Shown here piece by piece: positions 19,019 through 27,720 of a DNA stretch of 64,000 bases. Each line of letters begins with the position of its first letter. Within the stretch, counting starts at the first letter, position 1. The notes beneath the pieces were generated by a model. That model had not been told where the DNA came from. It ran no database searches and saw only the letters and a list, made by a program, of their open reading frames with translations. The DNA lies in the NCBI GenBank assembly GCA_947475875.1, contig CANJME010000004.1, positions 62,001 through 126,000 of the forward strand, written 5' to 3'. A program made the position numbers and the translations under genes. Source of the DNA: Caulobacteraceae bacterium (GTDB lineage Bacteria; Pseudomonadota; Alphaproteobacteria; Caulobacterales; Caulobacteraceae).

Positions 19019-21556
19019 ATGGTCCGCGCGGCCCTATCCAGACGAGCGATGTTCGCACCCTTGGCCCTTCTGGCCTTGCTCGCGATGGTCACGGGCTCGC
19101 TCGCCTTCTACCAGATCACCGCCTCGCGCCAGAGCCGTGAATGGGTGGTGCACAGCCATCAGGTCATGGAAGCGACCCAGGCCATGTTTTCATATGTTCA
19201 GGATGTGGAATCCGGCACGCGCGGGTTCATGGTCAACGGCAATCCCCTGCCTCTCGACGACTACGAAGATGGGCTGAAAGTGTTTCCGATCGCCGCGGCG
19301 CGCCTCGACGCCCTGGTGAAGGACAATCCGGCGCAGGCGGCGCGCGTTCGGCAGCTCCATGACCTGCTGACCGAACGAGTGGGGATCGCCCAAAACCGGG
19401 TCGAACTGGGTCGCGCCGGAAAACTGGAAGAGGCTCGTTCGGTAGGTCTGGGCCCCGGGAAGGCCGTTATGGATCAAGCCCGGGCTCTGATGGCCGAGGT
19501 CAAGGCGGCCGAACAGGAGATTCTGGCGGATCGCACAGCTCGGTCCGATCGTATTGAGATGACAGGGGTGCTGCTGGCGCTGGTCGCCGGCGCCCTGGCG
19601 ATCCTGGGCCTGGTTTATCTGTTCGTCACCATGGTTAGGGTGAATCGTGGCCTTACTGATGAAATCACGGCGCGTGAGGCGGCAGAAACGGCCCGCGACA
19701 CCGCCGACAAGCTTTACACCGCCGTCTTCGAGAACGCCGGCGACTATCTGTTCGTGGTCGCGCGATCGGAGACCGGCGAGTTCATACTGCTGGACGGCAA
19801 CAGGGCGTTTGCGGACGCCACCGGCCATCCCATAGAGAGGCTGCGCGGGCGCAGCGTGCGGGTCCTGCAGCCCGGTCCCGTGGGTGAGACGCTTGAGGCC
19901 CGTTACGCCGAAGTGATCTCCTCGGGTGAGGCGCTGACGACACGCATGGAAATGCAGCCGCCGTCGGGGCCCAGGGTCTGGGAATCCACCATGGTGCCGG
20001 TGGCCAATGAGCATGGCGTGGTCGACCGTATCGTCGAGGTGGCCCGCGACATTACCGAGCGCGAGCGCCTGGAAGCGCTGCGCGTGAGCGCCCAGAAGAT
20101 GGAGGCGGTAGGCCATCTAACCGGCGGCGTGGCGCACGACTTCAACAACCTGCTGCAGGTTATCCATGGCAATCTTCAGCTCATTGAGCCGCTGCTAAAG
20201 GACAATGAAGGCGGGGCCCAGCGGCTCAAAAACGCCCTGCGCGGCGCCGATCGCGCGGCTTCACTGACGCGCCAGCTGCTCGCTTTCGCCCGCCGCCAGC
20301 CGCTTGAGCCGCGCGTCATCAACCTCGGGCGTCTGGTCAGCGAGATGGGCGACATGCTGGCCCGTACACTCGGTGAAGGGGTGATGGTGGAAACCAGGGT
20401 CGTGGAAAATCTGTGGAACACGCTCGCCGATCCGGCCCAGGTCGAAAGCGCGGTCCTGAACCTGGCGCTCAATGCGCGCGACGCCATGAACGGGCGTGGA
20501 AAACTGACCATCGAACTGGCCAATGCGGTCATCGACGAGGGTATGACCGCGCATGACGGCGCGGATGTCGAGCCCGGGCAGTATGTGCTGCTGGCGATTT
20601 CCGACACCGGCCATGGCATGAGCCGCGAGGTGCTGGCTCGGGTGTTCGAGCCCTTCTTCACCACCAAGTCGGTCGACAAGGGGACGGGGCTGGGCCTGTC
20701 CATGGTCTATGGTTTCGTCAAACAGTCCCGCGGTCACGTTCACGTCTACAGCGAGGTTGACGAAGGCACGACGCTGAAGATCTATCTGCCGCGCTCTAGA
20801 GAGGCCGAGGAAATTCAGCAGCCGGCGCGATCTGTTTCCCGCGTGGGTCGCAATGAAATCATCCTGGTCGTCGAAGACGAGGAGATGGTGCGCACCGCGG
20901 CGGTCGGGACGCTGCGCGAGATGGGCTATATCTGCCTGCACGCCAGCGACGGCGCCGAGGCCCTGCAGATGCTGGAATCCGGGGCGCACGTCGACCTGTT
21001 GTTCACCGATGTGGTCATGCCGGGTCCCGTGAAGGCGAGAGATCTGGCCGCCCGCGCCAAGGAACTGGTTCCCGGACTGCCCGTGCTGTTCACCTCCGGC
21101 TACTCGGAAAACGCCATCATTCATCACGGACGGCTGGATGAGGGCGTCAGCCTGATTTCCAAGCCCTATCAGAAGGACGATCTGGCGCGCCGGTTACGGC
21201 TGTTGCTCGAAGCCTCACGGCCCACGGTGCTGGTGGTCGAGGACGAGCCCCTGGTGCGCATGGCGGCGGTCGACATGATCCGCGACATCGGCTTTTCGGT
21301 CATCGAGGCCGGCGACGGCGAGGCCGCCGTCAAGATTCTCGAAAGCTCCGGCAAGATCGATATTCTCTTCACCGACGTCGGCCTGCCAGGCATGCGCGGG
21401 CCGGAACTGGCCAAACGGGCTCTTGAGCTTCGCCCCTCGATCAAGGTTGTCTACGCCTCCGGCTACGGCGACGTGGAGCAGGGGGTTCCAAAGGGACAGG
21501 TCCGCCTGTCGAAACCCTATGACCAGGGCGATCTCGAAAGGGTCATGAAGCTCTAG
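19019..21556 (+). CDS. Hybrid sensor histidine kinase with CHASE3, PAS and two receiver domains
   Basis: An 845-residue inner-membrane kinase. Two transmembrane helices (about 10-32 and 182-205) flank a periplasmic CHASE3-like domain with ESGTRGFMVNGN near residue 64. A PAS domain follows (about 233-345), then the HisKA box GGVAHDFNNLLQ (H373) and an HATPase domain (NLALNARDAM, DTGHGM, GTGLGLSMVYG). Two receiver domains close the protein, each with its Asp: LLFTDVVMPG and ILFTDVGLPG. The start ATG 19019 has GGGAG five bases upstream. No partner regulator is adjacent, so output likely goes through its own receivers or a distant phosphotransferase. The stop codon overlaps that of the convergent GNAT gene. 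Confidence 0.92.
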   Translation: MVRAALSRRAMFAPLALLALLAMVTGSLAFYQITASRQSREWVVHSHQVMEATQAMFSYVQDVESGTRGFMVNGNPLPLDDYEDGLKVFPIAAARLDALVKDNPAQAARVRQLHDLLTERVGIAQNRVELGRAGKLEEARSVGLGPGKAVMDQARALMAEVKAAEQEILADRTARSDRIEMTGVLLALVAGALAILGLVYLFVTMVRVNRGLTDEITAREAAETARDTADKLYTAVFENAGDYLFVVARSETGEFILLDGNRAFADATGHPIERLRGRSVRVLQPGPVGETLEARYAEVISSGEALTTRMEMQPPSGPRVWESTMVPVANEHGVVDRIVEVARDITERERLEALRVSAQKMEAVGHLTGGVAHDFNNLLQVIHGNLQLIEPLLKDNEGGAQRLKNALRGADRAASLTRQLLAFARRQPLEPRVINLGRLVSEMGDMLARTLGEGVMVETRVVENLWNTLADPAQVESAVLNLALNARDAMNGRGKLTIELANAVIDEGMTAHDGADVEPGQYVLLAISDTGHGMSREVLARVFEPFFTTKSVDKGTGLGLSMVYGFVKQSRGHVHVYSEVDEGTTLKIYLPRSREAEEIQQPARSVSRVGRNEIILVVEDEEMVRTAAVGTLREMGYICLHASDGAEALQMLESGAHVDLLFTDVVMPGPVKARDLAARAKELVPGLPVLFTSGYSENAIIHHGRLDEGVSLISKPYQKDDLARRLRLLLEASRPTVLVVEDEPLVRMAAVDMIRDIGFSVIEAGDGEAAVKILESSGKIDILFTDVGLPGMRGPELAKRALELRPSIKVVYASGYGDVEQGVPKGQVRLSKPYDQGDLERVMKL

Positions 21557-22089
21557 AGCGCCAGGCCGTCCGCATCGGGTTTACCCGCGGTTCCGCCGTT
21601 CAGCGCTTTTTGCATGAAGACAACATCGAGAAACCGGCCCTGCTTGAACCCCAGGCCCGGCGAGGCGCCGATCATCTCAAAGCCCAGGGTCCGATGCACG
21701 CCAATGGAGGCGGCGTTGGCTGAATCGCCAATCACCGCCAGTAGCTGACGAAGGCCGAGGACCTCGCAGGCCGCAACCACCTCAGTCAGAGCTGCCCGGC
21801 CGACGCCGCGCCCTTGCGCGCCCGGCGCCACATAGACAGAATCCTCGGCCGTATAGCGATAGGCCGAGCGCAGGCGAAACGGCGAGGCGTAGGCGTAGCC
21901 GAGCACCTTGCCGCCCTCTTCGGCGACCACCCAGGGCAACCCCCGGCCGGTGACGTCTGCCATCCGCTGGGTCATCTGTTCGACGCTGGGCGGGGTTTCC
22001 TCGAAGGTGCCGGTCCCGTGCAGGACGTGATGAGCGTAGATCGTTTGTATGGCGGCGGCATCGGTGGCGAGGGCTGGCCGAACGATCAT
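21553..22089 (-). CDS. GNAT N-acetyltransferase (phosphinothricin acetyltransferase-like)
   Basis: Acetyl-CoA-dependent acetyltransferase of 178 residues. The order of blocks fits the Pat/bar/MddA group: IVRPALATDAAAIQTIYAHHVLHGTGTFEE at the N-terminus, SVYVAPGAQGRGVGRAAL with the acetyl-CoA loop (Q/R-x2-G-x-G/A), and GFEMIGASPGLGFKQGRF near the end. Known substrates in the family include L-methionine sulfone/sulfoximine and phosphinothricin; the substrate here is not determined. The ATG 22089 has GGAG upstream and overlaps the stop of the oligopeptidase gene (ATGA). Confidence 0.88.
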   Translation of the reverse strand: MIVRPALATDAAAIQTIYAHHVLHGTGTFEETPPSVEQMTQRMADVTGRGLPWVVAEEGGKVLGYAYASPFRLRSAYRYTAEDSVYVAPGAQGRGVGRAALTEVVAACEVLGLRQLLAVIGDSANAASIGVHRTLGFEMIGASPGLGFKQGRFLDVVFMQKALNGGTAGKPDADGLAL

Positions 22090-24179
22090 GCTTGCTTCTC
22101 CCACCCCTTTTCCACCGCCCAGATTGCGAAGGCGTAATCCAGCGCGATTTCCTTGAGGAAATCAAATCGTCCCGATGCGCCGCCGTGGCCGGCTTCCATG
22201 TTGATCTTGAGCAGGATGGGCGCTGAGCCGGTGGTGTATTCGCGCAGTTTGGCCACCCATTTCTCGGGCTCCCAGTAGGTGACGCGGGGATCGGAGAGGC
22301 CGCCGGTGGCCAGGATCGCCGGATAGGGCTGGGCGGTGATATTATCGTAGGGGCTGTAGGCGGCGATCAGGTCGTAGGCCGCCTCGTCTTCCAGCGGATT
22401 GCCCCATTCGGGCCACTCGGGCGGGGTCAGCGGCAGGCTCGCATCACTCATGGTGTTGAGCACATCGACGAACGGCACGGCGCCGATGATCCCGGCCCAC
22501 AGGTCAGGTCGCATGTTGGCCGCCGCGCCCATCAACATGCCGCCGGCAGACCCGCCATAAGCGACGGTGCGCTCTGGCGCGCCATAACCGTTTGCGTGCA
22601 GGCGTTCGGCGCAGGCGATGAAGTCGGTGAAGGTGTTGGTCTTCTTGTCCTTGCGCCCGTCCAGGAACCAGCCCCAGCCCTTTTCCGAACCGCCGCGCAC
22701 ATGCGCCGTCGCCCAGATCCAGCCGCGGTCGACGAGGCTGAGGTTGCGGATCGAGAAACTCGCATCGATTGAAATGCCGTAAGAGCCGTAGCCGTAGAGC
22801 AGGAGAGGGGCGGCGCCATCGAGCGTCGCGTCCCGTTTCATCACCAGAGTGATCGGAACCTCGGCGCCGTCCGGGGCGGTGGCAAACATGCGGCGGGTGA
22901 CGTAAGCCGCCGGGTCGTGTCCCGATGGGATTTCCTGGGTCTTGCGCAAGACCCGCTCGCGCCGGTCCATATCGTAGTCGAGCCACTGTTTCGGGGTGGT
23001 CGGGCTCTCATAGATGAAGCGGATCACCGGCGGGTCGAACTCGAAGCCGCCCGACAGGGACAGCGCGAAGGCCTCCTCGTCGAAGGCGATCTCGTGTTCG
23101 GTCCCGTTCAGCGCTGTGATGAGCAGGCGGTTGGCGGCGTTTTCCCGCACCAGCTGGATGAAATAATCGCGCCGCGCAGCGGCGGCGACGACGTAGCGGC
23201 CCGGCGTATAGGGCGCCCAGTCCTTCCATCCGGCCCGCGATGGGTCGCTCTCCGGCGCCTCGACGATCTTGAAGTCGATCGCCCCGTCCGCATTGGTGCG
23301 GATCATGAACCGGCCATTCCAGTGTTCGAGTGAATACTGGACGCCGGGATCACGGGCGGCGGCGAGTTTCGGCGCCGCGGTCGGCTCGCCGGCTGGGATG
23401 AACCAGGCCTCGCTCGTTTCGTGATTGCCTGCGCCGATGACCAGGAAGGCGCGCGACTGGGTCGCATGGACCGACAGGAAGAACGCCTCGTCAGTCTCTT
23501 CATAGACCAGCACGTCATCGCCGGCGCCGCCCCGCGCCGGACGACGATAGATCTTGTCTGGCCGGCCGTTTTCATCGCGATGAGTCCAGAACAACCAACG
23601 GGAATCCGGCGACCAGCAGAAGTCGCCGGTGCTGCTTTCCACGGGGCCCGGCAAGATCTCTCCGGTTGCGAGGTCCTTCACATAGATGAGGAAAACCTCC
23701 GAGCCCTGCTCGTCCGCGGCATAGGCGTAGAGCTCATGATCGGGGCTGTGTTCGGCCGCTCCCACCAGGAAATAGGCCTGACCCTTGGCCAGGGCGTCGG
23801 CGTCGATCAACACGACTTCCGGCCCGCCGTCACGGGGACGGCGACAGTGGCGCGGGTGCTGCGCGCCGGTCTGATAGTGGGTGTAGTAAGCCCACGGACC
23901 ATCCGGCGCGGGAACGGACGCGTCGTCTTGCTTGATGCGCCCCTTCATCTCTTCGAACATCTGCTTCTGCAGAGACTCGGTCGGGGCCAGTATGGCCTTC
24001 GTGTAGGCATTCTCTTCCGTCAGATGCGCCTTGACGTCGGCCTTGATCAAACCGGGGTCCCGCAAAACTTTTTGCCAGTTTTCGTCCTTCATCCACGCGT
24101 AATCATCCCGGCGGGTCCGACCCAGCTGTGTAATTGTTTGAGTAAGCTTGGCCGTAACGGGAGGTAAAGGTCGGGTCAT
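22086..24179 (-). CDS. Oligopeptidase B-like S9 prolyl oligopeptidase family protease
   Basis: Serine peptidase of 697 residues with an N-terminal beta-propeller (about 1-400) and a C-terminal alpha/beta-hydrolase domain. The triad is visible: nucleophile in AYGGSAGGML (S544), Asp in GGLSDPRVTYWEP (about D630) and His in EAGHGGASGRF (about H665). The YYTHYQTG, SPDSRW and GYGSYG segments match oligopeptidase B (protease II), which trims short peptides after basic residues in the cytoplasm. No signal peptide. The start is ATG 24179; the TTG just before it is less likely. It diverges from the trypsin-like protease gene. Confidence 0.92.
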   Translation of the reverse strand: MTRPLPPVTAKLTQTITQLGRTRRDDYAWMKDENWQKVLRDPGLIKADVKAHLTEENAYTKAILAPTESLQKQMFEEMKGRIKQDDASVPAPDGPWAYYTHYQTGAQHPRHCRRPRDGGPEVVLIDADALAKGQAYFLVGAAEHSPDHELYAYAADEQGSEVFLIYVKDLATGEILPGPVESSTGDFCWSPDSRWLFWTHRDENGRPDKIYRRPARGGAGDDVLVYEETDEAFFLSVHATQSRAFLVIGAGNHETSEAWFIPAGEPTAAPKLAAARDPGVQYSLEHWNGRFMIRTNADGAIDFKIVEAPESDPSRAGWKDWAPYTPGRYVVAAAARRDYFIQLVRENAANRLLITALNGTEHEIAFDEEAFALSLSGGFEFDPPVIRFIYESPTTPKQWLDYDMDRRERVLRKTQEIPSGHDPAAYVTRRMFATAPDGAEVPITLVMKRDATLDGAAPLLLYGYGSYGISIDASFSIRNLSLVDRGWIWATAHVRGGSEKGWGWFLDGRKDKKTNTFTDFIACAERLHANGYGAPERTVAYGGSAGGMLMGAAANMRPDLWAGIIGAVPFVDVLNTMSDASLPLTPPEWPEWGNPLEDEAAYDLIAAYSPYDNITAQPYPAILATGGLSDPRVTYWEPEKWVAKLREYTTGSAPILLKINMEAGHGGASGRFDFLKEIALDYAFAIWAVEKGWEKQA

Positions 24180-24282
24180 CAAATATGCCTGTGGCGCTAA
24201 GCCGCGCCTTGCGACGGCTGAATATTTGGGGCGATATCGATTATATAAGAAAAAAGTTGATCATCGAGAGTTAAGCGTAGAC

Positions 24283-25107
24283 ATGGCAATAGATCTGGCG
24301 GTGGAGCTGATCCAGGCGACGGTTCAGCTCGAGGCCTCATACGGCGACGGAACGCGCAACGTCGGCACGGGCTTCCTTGTGGAAGCGCCCGGACCGAATG
24401 GCCGCCCGCGCGTGGTTCTGATCACCGCCGAACACGTTCTTTCCCGCATGCCGGGTCAGGTGATGACCATCGGCTATCGCGCGACCAATACCGACGGGAC
24501 CTGGAAATACCAGCCGCAGACCGTGGAAATCCGCAAGGGCTCGACTTCGCTCTGGGTAACCTCGGCCGGGCACGACGTCGCAGCGATCGAAGTCGTTCCT
24601 ACCGAGGCCAGCGGCCGGGAGGCCGTTCCCGCCGCCTGGCTGGCGGACGATGCGGCCTTCTCAGCCAACGGCATCGGTCCGGGCGATGAAATGATGGCGC
24701 TGGGCTATCCCCTGGGCATGGCCGCCAACCCGGCCGGGTTCGCCATCCTGCGCTCGGGCAAGGTCGCCTCCTATCCGATCGCGCCGTCCAGGCAATTTCC
24801 GACATTCCTGCTCGATTTCTCAGTCTTCCCCGGCAACTCGGGCGGCCCGGTGTTCGTCAAGACCGGGCAGGGCGATGCCAGCCACCTCCTGATCACCGGA
24901 GTGATGACCCAGCAGCTGGAGACCGGCGATCAGTCGCTGGGCATTGGCGTGGTGACCCAGGCCGATTTCATCCGCCAGGCTATCGGCGAGCTCGACAAGC
25001 CCGGGTCGGTGCGGCACGTGGCCCAGACGCTCGAAGGCCCAGGTCGTTACCCTAGCCAATCACCAGTCTTCTCGGCCGCGTCGGCCGCGGCCCAGGTGTC
25101 GAAGTAG
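24283..25107 (+). CDS. Trypsin-like serine protease without signal peptide
   Basis: A 274-residue chymotrypsin-fold protease. The triad is intact: His in ITAEHVLS (H51), Asp in GHDVAAIEV (D98) and Ser in FPGNSGGPVF (S186). There is no signal peptide, transmembrane helix or PDZ domain, so it is probably cytoplasmic, unlike DegP. Start is ATG 24283, with GAGAG about nine bases upstream; the longer frame from 24148 overlaps the divergent oligopeptidase gene. The 100 bp upstream are unusually AT-rich for this window (TTATATAAGAAAAAAGTTG), pointing to the promoter. The substrate is unknown. Confidence 0.85.
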   Translation: MAIDLAVELIQATVQLEASYGDGTRNVGTGFLVEAPGPNGRPRVVLITAEHVLSRMPGQVMTIGYRATNTDGTWKYQPQTVEIRKGSTSLWVTSAGHDVAAIEVVPTEASGREAVPAAWLADDAAFSANGIGPGDEMMALGYPLGMAANPAGFAILRSGKVASYPIAPSRQFPTFLLDFSVFPGNSGGPVFVKTGQGDASHLLITGVMTQQLETGDQSLGIGVVTQADFIRQAIGELDKPGSVRHVAQTLEGPGRYPSQSPVFSAASAAAQVSK

Positions 25108-25114
25108 CTCTTCT

Positions 25115-25567
25115 CTAGGCCCCGAACACCAGGCTCAGGGTTTCAGCGATGCAGGCCGGCTTGTCCGACCCTTCCAGCTCGATGGTGATCTCGTTGCGCA
25201 GCTGCCAGCCGCCGGACTTCGGCTCGGCCGCCAGCAGTTTCTGGCGCAGGCGCACGCGCTTGCCGACATGCACCATGGTGATGAACCGCACACGGTCGCA
25301 CCCGTAGTTGATGCCGTGGGTGACGCCGTTGACCTTCAACATGCCGGCCGAAAGGAACGGGATCAGCGACAGGGTCAGGTAGCCGTGCGCGATGGTGCCG
25401 CCCAGAAAGGGCGTGGCCTTGGCCCGCTCGACGTCGACGTGGATCCACTGATGGTCGCCGGTCGCATCAGCGAACATATTGACCCGGTCCTGGTCGATCA
25501 GCAGCCAATCCGAGACGCCGATCTCCTGACCCGCGTAGTTCGGCAGGTCCTTGAAGTTCACTTCCAT
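25115..25567 (-). CDS. MaoC-like (R)-specific enoyl-CoA hydratase
   Basis: Hot-dog-fold hydratase of 150 residues. The hydratase-2 motif with catalytic Asp-x4-His is in FADATGDHQWIHVD (D38, H43), followed by GTIAHGYLTLSLIP and a C-terminal strand region. Such proteins hydrate trans-2-enoyl-CoA to (R)-3-hydroxyacyl-CoA in fatty acid or polyhydroxyalkanoate metabolism. I chose ATG 25567, with GGGAG eight bases upstream, over a GTG 15 nt earlier. The stop lies 7 bp from that of the convergent protease gene. Confidence 0.9.
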   Translation of the reverse strand: MEVNFKDLPNYAGQEIGVSDWLLIDQDRVNMFADATGDHQWIHVDVERAKATPFLGGTIAHGYLTLSLIPFLSAGMLKVNGVTHGINYGCDRVRFITMVHVGKRVRLRQKLLAAEPKSGGWQLRNEITIELEGSDKPACIAETLSLVFGA

Positions 25568-25640
25568 AGTCACTCTCCCCAATGGCCAAGCTCTGCCATA
25601 GACGGCCGGTTAACCCCGCGCCCACGATAATCCACCGGCC

Positions 25641-26855
25641 ATGAGCAAGCCTGCGCCCAATTTGACGCCTAGCCCGGCCGCGCCGCCTTCGCGGGCGCGC
25701 CAGACCCTGCTCCGGCGGCTGGCGGACGTTGTCAGTCTGCCGTCGAGCCGAGTCAACGCCTTTGAGCGGGCGATGACCGGCGACCTTCTGGTCGACATGC
25801 TGCGCGAGGCCGCTCCGGACGAGCGCCTGCGGGTCGCCCGCCGTCTGGCGCCCTTGAGCGAAATCCCCACCACCCTGACCCGGCTGCTGCTCCGTGACCT
25901 GATTGAGGTAGCCAAACCCCTGCTGGTAGACTGTGCCAGCCTCAGCGACTGCGACCTGATAGACTGCATCCGCTACGCCACGGTCGAGCACCGCCATTTG
26001 GTCGCCCGCCGGCGCGACCTCAAGGAAACCGTCACCGAGGCCCTGGCCGAGGGGCGCGAACCCATCGTCATCGACGCCCTGCTGCGAAACGACCTGGCGG
26101 TGCTCTCGGCCGCCGCCATCGAGACCATCGTGGCCGCCACGCGCGAGAACCCGAAATTCGTTCCCGGCCTGTTGCGCCGGGCGGAACTTCGCCCCAGCCA
26201 TGCCTATGCGATGTTCTGGTGGGCCGACGCCGATGCGCGGCGGATCATACTTCAGCGCTTCGCGGTCAGCCGCGAAATCCTTCAGGACGCGGCCGGTGAC
26301 GTGTTCGCCCTGGCCATGGAAGAGGGCTGGCAGGATCCGATGAGCCGCAAGGCGTTGCAGTTCATTGAACGGCGGCAGCGCAACCGCGCGGCTCTGGATC
26401 GCAGCCGTTTTGAATCGCTGGACGCAGCCGTTGAGGAGGCAGGTGGGGGCCTTACCCGCGAATTGGCGGAAGAAATCTCATACCTGTCCGGCCTCAAACC
26501 GATGACCGGCGCCAAGATATTCACCGACCCGGGCGGCGAGCCGCTGGCCATTCTCTGCAAAGCCACCGGCTTGCCCAAAAAGAACATCAACCTGCTCTGG
26601 CGGGGCTTGCGTCGGCCTGAGCGAGGCGACGGGGGTGAGATCGCCCCGACGCTGGAGCGCGTTCTTACCATCTACGACATGATCGCCGTCGACCGCGCCC
26701 AGACCGTTTTGCGCTACTGGAACTGGTCATTGTCCTCGGCGCTGACGCCGGCGCTGATGAAAGCGATCCGTGAAGGCGACGAACGCGCCCTCGATGAATT
26801 CTCGGTGCCTGAACGCACCGCGATGCTGACCCTGTCCAAGGAATTCGGCCGCTAG
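25641..26855 (+). CDS. DUF2336 domain-containing protein
   Basis: A 404-residue, almost entirely helical soluble protein. The pattern of repeated Leu/Ala helices with VVSLPSSRVNAFER, RLAPLSEIPTTLTRLL, LLRNDLAVLSAAAIETIV and LLRRAELRPSHAYAMFWW resembles the alphaproteobacterial DUF2336 family (HEAT-like repeats, unknown function). It is unrelated in detail to the DUF2336 protein at 37640-38734. It precedes mucR but is separated from it by a regulatory-looking 259-bp gap. No catalytic motif is seen. Confidence 0.75.
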   Translation: MSKPAPNLTPSPAAPPSRARQTLLRRLADVVSLPSSRVNAFERAMTGDLLVDMLREAAPDERLRVARRLAPLSEIPTTLTRLLLRDLIEVAKPLLVDCASLSDCDLIDCIRYATVEHRHLVARRRDLKETVTEALAEGREPIVIDALLRNDLAVLSAAAIETIVAATRENPKFVPGLLRRAELRPSHAYAMFWWADADARRIILQRFAVSREILQDAAGDVFALAMEEGWQDPMSRKALQFIERRQRNRAALDRSRFESLDAAVEEAGGGLTRELAEEISYLSGLKPMTGAKIFTDPGGEPLAILCKATGLPKKNINLLWRGLRRPERGDGGEIAPTLERVLTIYDMIAVDRAQTVLRYWNWSLSSALTPALMKAIREGDERALDEFSVPERTAMLTLSKEFGR

Positions 26856-27018
26856 AGCGTGGATTCTGAGTTCTCCGCCGCCCAATCCGGATTGTCGCGT
26901 GGTGACTGCTCAACCTCGGAGGGCGAAGCGAGTATCTCTACGATGAACAATATGGACCGTTGAACAGCTCAAGCTGCGCCACGGTAATTCATCGCGAAAA
27001 CAGCCTCAAATAGCGAGG

Positions 27019-27035
27019 GCGCTATTGTATAGCGC
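27019..27035. promoter_or_regulatory. Inverted repeat upstream of mucR
   Basis: GCGCTA-TTGTA-TAGCGC is a perfect 6-bp inverted repeat about 80 bp before the mucR ATG, within an AT-richer stretch. MucR-type regulators are known to bind AT-rich sites with TA steps and to control their own genes, so this is a candidate operator. Confidence 0.4.
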
Positions 27036-27040
27036 AAGAA

Positions 27041-27072
27041 ATCTATTTATTCCCTCTCGCCTCTCAATAGAT
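27041..27072. promoter_or_regulatory. Second inverted repeat upstream of mucR (ATCTATT/AATAGAT)
   Basis: ATCTATT at 27041-27047 and AATAGAT at 27066-27072 form a perfect 7-bp inverted repeat with an 18-nt pyrimidine-rich spacer, 43 bp before the mucR ATG. It is AT-rich with TA steps, as expected for a MucR target; it could also fold in the 5' leader. Confidence 0.35.
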
Positions 27073-27114
27073 GTCGCCTCGACTTTTCGAGTGTGGCTTA
27101 AAAACGGTGGAACA

Positions 27115-27534
27115 ATGGACGACAAAACCGAAATCACGGGTATGACCGCCGATATCGTTTCGGCCTACGTCAGCAACAATTCGATCGCCACGGCGGACAT
27201 CCCCAACCTGATCCAAAGCGTCTACCGGGCGCTTTCCAGCGTGACAACCAGCGCCGAAGCGGTCGAAGCCGCCCCGCGCGAGCCCGCGGTTCCCGTGCGC
27301 CGCTCGATCACTCCGGATTTCCTGATCTGTCTGGAAGACGGCCGCAAGTTCAAATCGCTGAAGCGCCACCTGCGCACCAAGTACAACATGAGCCCGGACG
27401 AATACCGGGCGAAATGGGGCCTGGCGAAGGACTATCCGATGGTTGCGCCGAACTACGCCAAGGCGCGCTCGGATCTGGCCAAGCAGATGGGCCTGGGCCA
27501 GGGCGGCCGCAAGCCCGCCCGCAAGCGCCGCTAA
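27115..27534 (+). CDS. MucR/Ros-family transcriptional regulator lacking full zinc ligands
   Basis: A 139-residue DNA-binding protein of the Ros/MucR family; the core CLEDGRKFKSLKRHL, SPDEYRAKWGL and DYPMVAPNYAKARSDLAKQMGLG is diagnostic. The basic C-terminus (RKPARKRR) follows. In Ros the zinc site is C-x2-C-x9-H-x3-H; here the residues are C72, D75, H85 and K89, so two of four ligands are missing. Zinc-free homologues that still bind DNA are known in rhizobia. MucR proteins repress EPS, motility and cell-cycle genes in alphaproteobacteria. ATG 27115 follows GGTGGA; the frame open from 27025 is leader sequence. A terminator follows 27 bp after the stop. Confidence 0.93.
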   Translation: MDDKTEITGMTADIVSAYVSNNSIATADIPNLIQSVYRALSSVTTSAEAVEAAPREPAVPVRRSITPDFLICLEDGRKFKSLKRHLRTKYNMSPDEYRAKWGLAKDYPMVAPNYAKARSDLAKQMGLGQGGRKPARKRR

Positions 27535-27560
27535 GGACAAGGATTCGTCATTCGAGAATG

Positions 27561-27589
27561 AGGCCGCTCCACCTTGGGGCGGCCTTTTT
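27561..27589 (+). terminator. Rho-independent terminator after mucR
   Basis: AGGCCGCTCC pairs with GGGGCGGCCT (one G-T pair) around a 5-nt loop and is followed by a T-run (TTTTTC). It lies 27 bp after the mucR stop and is one of only two clear intrinsic terminators in the window. Confidence 0.9.
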
Positions 27590-27720
27590 CGTGTGCGCCA
27601 ACTCGGACGTGCAATCTCGTCTCAGGCGAATTTTTCGCTTGCCACTGATTCGCGACGCACTGTTAATTGAATCATCGGGATTCCAAAGGGTTGTTCGGGA
27701 ATCTGGACAGGGCGACGAAT

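Noticed and set aside
19190-20116. 308-codon open frame opposite the CHASE3 hybrid kinase
   Set aside because: Shadow frame without motifs; the sense frame has CHASE3, PAS and HisKA features across it.
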